This document shows positions 60,380 to 64,000 of a stretch of DNA of 64,000 nucleotides, piece by piece. The position numbers were made by a program, and so were the translations under genes. Below the pieces are notes generated by a model. It saw nothing but the letters and a program-made list of their open reading frames with translations. It was not told the origin of the DNA and did not search any database. Within the stretch, counting starts at the first letter, position 1. Each line of letters begins with the position of its first letter. Location of the stretch: the NCBI GenBank assembly GCA_006503475.1, contig RSEH01000019.1, positions 62,001-126,000 on the forward strand, given 5' to 3'. This DNA is from Stentor roeselii (Eukaryota > Ciliophora > Heterotrichea > Heterotrichida > Stentoridae).

Positions 60380-61396
60380 CTACTTGTTGCAGACCCTCAA
60401 ACACGCATTCACAACATTATTCGATCGTGGTATGAAAACGTCTTCCAAACTTTTCGAGTACGGTGCCGGTACATCAGCTGAAGTAAGTCTTTCAACAGGT
60501 GCATCCAAGTAGTCAAAAGCTTCACTTTCCATCATAAGTGCACAAATTTCAGCCCCAATTCCACTATAAGGCCATCCATCCTCAACAGTGACGAGTCTAT
60601 TCGTTTTCTTAACCGACTTGATGATAGTTTCACTATCAAGAGGTTTCAAAGAGCGAAGATTAACAATTTCAGCTTTAATTCCTTTCTTCTCCAATATTTC
60701 CGCAGCTTCCAAGGCGACAGCGACGGCTCTAGAATGAGCGACAATAGTGACATCATTCCCTTCCCTCATAATTTTCGCTTTTCCAATAGGCAGTACAAAG
60801 TCCTTATCAAGTACTTTCTCATCAACTTCAAATTTTTTGTTGTACATGATTTCATTCTCAAGGAAAACAACAGGATCATCTCCTCTAATCGCTGCTTTCA
60901 AAAGTCCTCTCGCGTCTTCAGGGTCAAAAGGACTGAGCACTATAAGTCCAGGGACATTGCAATACCAAGAAGCGAAGCACTGAGAGTGTTGAGCGCCGAC
61001 TCCAGCAGCAGGTCCATTGATTCCTCGGAAGACGATACTTCCATGAAGCTTTCCTCCAGACATGTACCTGATTTTAGCAGTGGAGTTGATTATGTGGTCA
61101 ATGGCTTGCATGGCGAAGTTGAAAGTCATGAACTCGCAAATTGGCTTCAGGCCTCCAAGAGAAGCTCCAGATGCAAGGCCTGTGAATCCAGCTTCTGTGA
61201 TTGGGGTGTCCCAAATTCTTTTACTTCCGTGTTTCGCCCACAGGTCCTTTGAAACTTTGTAGGCGCCGTTGTATTGAGCGACCTCCTCACCTATCAAAAA
61301 TACTCGAGTGTCTCGAGCGATCTCCTCGTCCATCGCGCTGTTTATCGCTTCTTTCACTGTCATTGTCACTCGTCGGCGAAGGAAGGCTCCTAACAT
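60380..61396 (-). CDS. PDHB: Pyruvate dehydrogenase E1 component, beta subunit
   Basis: A 338-aa mitochondrial protein. A very short basic presequence ([10 protein letters not shown]) precedes [19 protein letters not shown]. Thiamine-diphosphate and subunit-interface motifs are complete: [98 protein letters not shown], and the C-terminal [16 protein letters not shown]. With the alpha subunit it decarboxylates pyruvate and reductively acetylates E2 lipoyl groups, feeding acetyl-CoA to the TCA cycle. Length is normal. It is single exon. It converges on the gene at 58453 with a 40-bp gap and lies 26 bp downstream of the gene at 61423 on the same strand. Confidence 0.97.
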   Translation of the reverse strand: MLGAFLRRRVTMTVKEAINSAMDEEIARDTRVFLIGEEVAQYNGAYKVSKDLWAKHGSKRIWDTPITEAGFTGLASGASLGGLKPICEFMTFNFAMQAIDHIINSTAKIRYMSGGKLHGSIVFRGINGPAAGVGAQHSQCFASWYCNVPGLIVLSPFDPEDARGLLKAAIRGDDPVVFLENEIMYNKKFEVDEKVLDKDFVLPIGKAKIMREGNDVTIVAHSRAVAVALEAAEILEKKGIKAEIVNLRSLKPLDSETIIKSVKKTNRLVTVEDGWPYSGIGAEICALMMESEAFDYLDAPVERLTSADVPAPYSKSLEDVFIPRSNNVVNACLRVCNK

Positions 61397-61422
61397 TATT
61401 ATAATGGCTAATGATTAAAGAA

Positions 61423-61980
61423 TCAATGGGAACCTCGTGAAGAAAAATACTCTAAACTTGCTCGGGCTTCGCTTCTTTTTTTTATTCTTTCGTATATTGC
61501 TAAGAAGGATGGAGGGGGAGGGGGAGATAGGGAGATGGATTCTGCTTGCTTTAAGGGTTTTGATGGGTAAAGCTGTTCTATGTATTGGATCTGGGTTCTT
61601 CTTGGCTTTTCGACTTCATAGAGACCAGGACCTGTTATAACTGTCTCAGGTCCCCAGGCTAATTTGCTAAAAGGCAATTCAGTTTTCACTTGGTAGTCTT
61701 TTAATAGGTTGGAAGACTGACGGTAAGTCTGATAACTTGAGTTTCGAAGGCTGGGGAGAGTTTTGAATGTATCATCAGCAAGTTTCAGCATTGGTAGTAC
61801 TTTTTTGTGTTCTTCATTCTGAGTTCTTTCAATTTTTGACAGGTGAAGTTTTTTCATAACGATTGGAAATCTTCGAGTTTTTATCGCTGCACCTATTTCA
61901 TTGAGAATAAAGCTGTTTTTTATGGTTTTTGCATAAGCTTCTTTGTTTGTTATTAGTTGATGAGGAGAGCTAACTTGCAT
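61423..61980 (-). CDS. Unrecognised small protein with one STPGR-like motif
   Basis: A 185-aa single-exon protein. The N-terminal part is helical and basic (KTIKNSFILNEIGAAIKTRRFPIVMKKLHLSKIERTQ). Near residue 118 is WGPETVITGPGLYEVEKPRR, whose TGPGLYEV resembles a single STPGR (SHIPPO) unit. A poly-Pro run (SPPPPPSF) and a charged helix (FLAIYERIKKRSEARASLEYF) end it. It could be a small microtubule-associated or ciliary protein, but one motif is weak evidence. The ATG at 61980 is preceded by an AT-rich leader. PDHB follows after 26 bp on the same strand. Confidence 0.6.
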   Translation of the reverse strand: MQVSSPHQLITNKEAYAKTIKNSFILNEIGAAIKTRRFPIVMKKLHLSKIERTQNEEHKKVLPMLKLADDTFKTLPSLRNSSYQTYRQSSNLLKDYQVKTELPFSKLAWGPETVITGPGLYEVEKPRRTQIQYIEQLYPSKPLKQAESISLSPPPPPSFLAIYERIKKRSEARASLEYFSSRGSH

Positions 61981-62996
61981 AATTACTTTTTATATATTAT
62001 GTGAATTTTCAGTGTAGCTGAAAGGAACATTTACTTGATGAATTTTTTAGGGAAAGTTAAATGATTATAAAAATGAATTGTTTTTTGATTAAGAATAGAG
62101 GATTAATTTTGTAAATTTTATTGGGTTTTAAGATTAATACCTTGAGAAGAAATTATGATTTTATACCTTGAGATGAAAAATTCAATTTTTGGATTTATAT
62201 CTATAGAATAGAGATTGTATTGAAAATTTTATGAATTTTGAGAATTAGGGTAGAAATTTTGATGAATTTAACATCGACAATTGCAGAGGTAGTTGAAAAT
62301 GAAAAGCAAGCTTCCTCTAGTAATTATTTGAGAATAAAGTTTAATGATTAATAGAAAAAATCTTTTCCAGTCTATTGAACACACCCTTGTGCATTGGCCA
62401 TCTAACTATTATTATTTATTTATTGGTACTTTGAGAGAATATTATTCAGATGAAATGATTTATCATAATTATAGTCTTTTATCATAATCTAAAGTATTTC
62501 GATTTTTGGAATCGAAGCTCATATGATTCACTCTTTTAAATTTATTTTCGAGGAATATTATGCAGAATGAATTTAAATTATATCTGAAATTAAGTTAAGA
62601 AATATCTACTAGACACTCTAAACAAAAAATAGAACCTTCTTAAAGAAATTATACACTCTAACTACTAAACTATAGCAAATCTCGAAGAGTTTATGATTTA
62701 GACCTAATTCATAACTAAAAGTCCATTTATTTAAATACCTTTATCCTTAATAAAATATCGATTATTAGCTTGCAGAGGTGAAGACCAGTCCTTATCCGAG
62801 TACCCCGAAATATTCAATAAATTCATTTCTCTATCTCAAAATTAGCTCTTCAGTTCAAAATAGTCATGCTATGCAACTCTAATATTCTTCTCCGAAAATC
62901 AAAATTTAAAAATTTCACACATCAAACCAATGAAAACCTTTTTAAACTGCGATAAACTCATTCTATTTTAAATTTGTGATAAATAATTAATAATTA
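61981..62996. other. Intergenic region, divergent promoters
   Basis: About 1 kb of AT-rich DNA between the gene at 61423 and the CDPK. I see no gene, RNA gene or clear repeat. Confidence 0.6.
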
Positions 62997-64000
62997 ATGG
63001 GTATTTGTGTTTGTAAACGTTACTGCCCTTCCACAAAAGAAACCAAATCCACAGTGTTAAATTCCGAGCCAGTCTTAGAACTCAATCCTTTATCCAACAG
63101 CACCTTATCCGACAAATACATCTTAAAAAAAGTCTTAGGCCAAGGAAAATTCGGAACAGTTCGCAAAGCAATTCACAAAAACAACCCAGACCTGGTAGTT
63201 GCAATAAAAACAATTCACAAAAACCAGAAAGTTTTCGACTTAAAAACCCTTCTACGCGAAATCAACATTTTAAAGGTGATCGATCACCCAAACATCGTAA
63301 AATTTTACGAGTTTTTCGAAGACGAGTCCGAAATCCACATCGTGATGGAATTTTGCTCAGGTGGAGAACTTTTCGAGAAAATCGCTCAAAAAGGTCGATT
63401 TTCCGAAGAAGAAGCTTCAAAGTACTTAAAAAAAATGTTCGCAGCAGTCAATCATCTTCACCTTCTCGGAATCTGTCATCGAGACCTGAAGCCTCAGAAT
63501 TTTTTATTTGAAGACAAAAGTGAAGAAGCAGAGTTGAAACTGATTGATTTTGGTTTATCAAATAAAAGTTTCAGTAATGTGAGTGGCTTTAAAATGACGA
63601 GTCTTGTTGGGACACCTTTTTACCTGGCTCCTGAGATACTTCAGGGAAAATACGACATAAAATGTGACTTGTGGAGCTTGGGGGTCACAATGCACTTTAT
63701 GCTCGTTGGGGATTATCCTTTCAAAGGTCGGACAAACGACGAAGTCTTTTCGAAAATCAGTTCAGCGACTGAGGCAAACATGAATTTACTTGAAGGTGTC
63801 AGTCCTCATGCTTGTGACCTTCTGAAAAAACTACTTGTTAAAAACCCTCAGTTTCGAATTGGCGCTAGTGAAGCTTTGATCCATCCTTGGCTTAAAAATT
63901 CTTATAAAAATCGACCTGCTAGTCAAGATCTCGAGTTTTTTGTCAAGTTTAAACCTATTGGCCTGCTTAGATTCGCTGCTTTAAGTGTTGTTGCGAAATA
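62997..64000 (+). CDS. Calcium-dependent protein kinase (CDPK-like), 3' end beyond the window
   Basis: The frame opens at ATG 62997 and stays open for 334 codons to the window edge. The N-terminus MGICVCKRYC has a Gly at position 2 and nearby Cys, fitting N-myristoylation plus palmitoylation and membrane attachment. The kinase domain is complete: KVLGQGKFGTVRKA, VAIKTIHK, HRDLKPQNFLF, KLIDFGLSNK, activation segment TSLVGTPFYLAPEIL, and the C-lobe ending LLVKNPQFRIGASEALIHPWL. After it comes FVKFKPIGLLRFAALSVVAK, matching the autoinhibitory junction and first helix of the calmodulin-like domain of CDPKs. EF hands are expected beyond base 64000 but are not seen. CDPKs in alveolates couple Ca2+ to secretion and motility. 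Confidence 0.9.
   Translation, partial: MGICVCKRYCPSTKETKSTVLNSEPVLELNPLSNSTLSDKYILKKVLGQGKFGTVRKAIHKNNPDLVVAIKTIHKNQKVFDLKTLLREINILKVIDHPNIVKFYEFFEDESEIHIVMEFCSGGELFEKIAQKGRFSEEEASKYLKKMFAAVNHLHLLGICHRDLKPQNFLFEDKSEEAELKLIDFGLSNKSFSNVSGFKMTSLVGTPFYLAPEILQGKYDIKCDLWSLGVTMHFMLVGDYPFKGRTNDEVFSKISSATEANMNLLEGVSPHACDLLKKLLVKNPQFRIGASEALIHPWLKNSYKNRPASQDLEFFVKFKPIGLLRFAALSVVAK

Overview
The window looks like nuclear DNA of a heterotrich ciliate close to Stentor. It is AT-rich and very gene-dense. TAA, TAG and TGA all end genes, so the code is standard. Many genes are interrupted by tiny GT...AG introns. I placed 20 introns with good support: 17 of 15 nt, two of 14 nt and one of 17 nt. Each restores an open frame, and in the recognisable families it restores conserved residues. 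Uniform 15-nt introns with a standard code are, as far as I know, the Stentor pattern; the species itself is inference. Ciliary STPGR repeats, a myristoylated CDPK and the meiotic recombinase DMC1 fit a ciliate.

Layout. 1-3.5 kb: a tandem pair of degenerate Rab-like genes, then a normal Rab. 3.5-16 kb: compact block with a double kelch propeller-RING protein, STPGR protein, coiled-coil proteins, a 128-bp tandem repeat that copies the 5' end of a gene, a mucolipin/polycystin-like TRP channel, a C2H2 zinc finger protein and DMC1. 16-40.5 kb: looser, more AT-rich accessory region with a DUF229 ectoenzyme, four WD40 paralogs, an AIG1/GIMAP-like GTPase, a 2009-aa Cys-rich LamG-like receptor and four small secreted paralogs. 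40.5-64 kb: compact block with DYRK and AGC kinases, LRR protein, CLU, TRIM-like and RBR E3 ligases, a fifth divergent secreted paralog, an S49-like protein lacking the expected catalytic residues, tRNA-Lys(CTT), a STRIP/Far11-like STRIPAK protein, an EDC4-like protein, pyruvate dehydrogenase E1 beta and the start of a CDPK.

How the genes relate. Neighbouring genes in the compact blocks are mostly functionally unrelated housekeeping or signalling genes. They sit 0-130 bp apart; one divergent pair of start codons is 4 bp apart and one convergent pair of stops abuts. The 19-40 kb region differs: it is made of expanded families (WD40, secreted four-cysteine proteins) mixed with a GTPase and a large surface receptor, with 0.3-1.3 kb between genes. 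I see no transposon, virus-like element, CRISPR array or second tRNA. In-frame introns that contain no stop cannot be excluded inside genes shown here as single exons.
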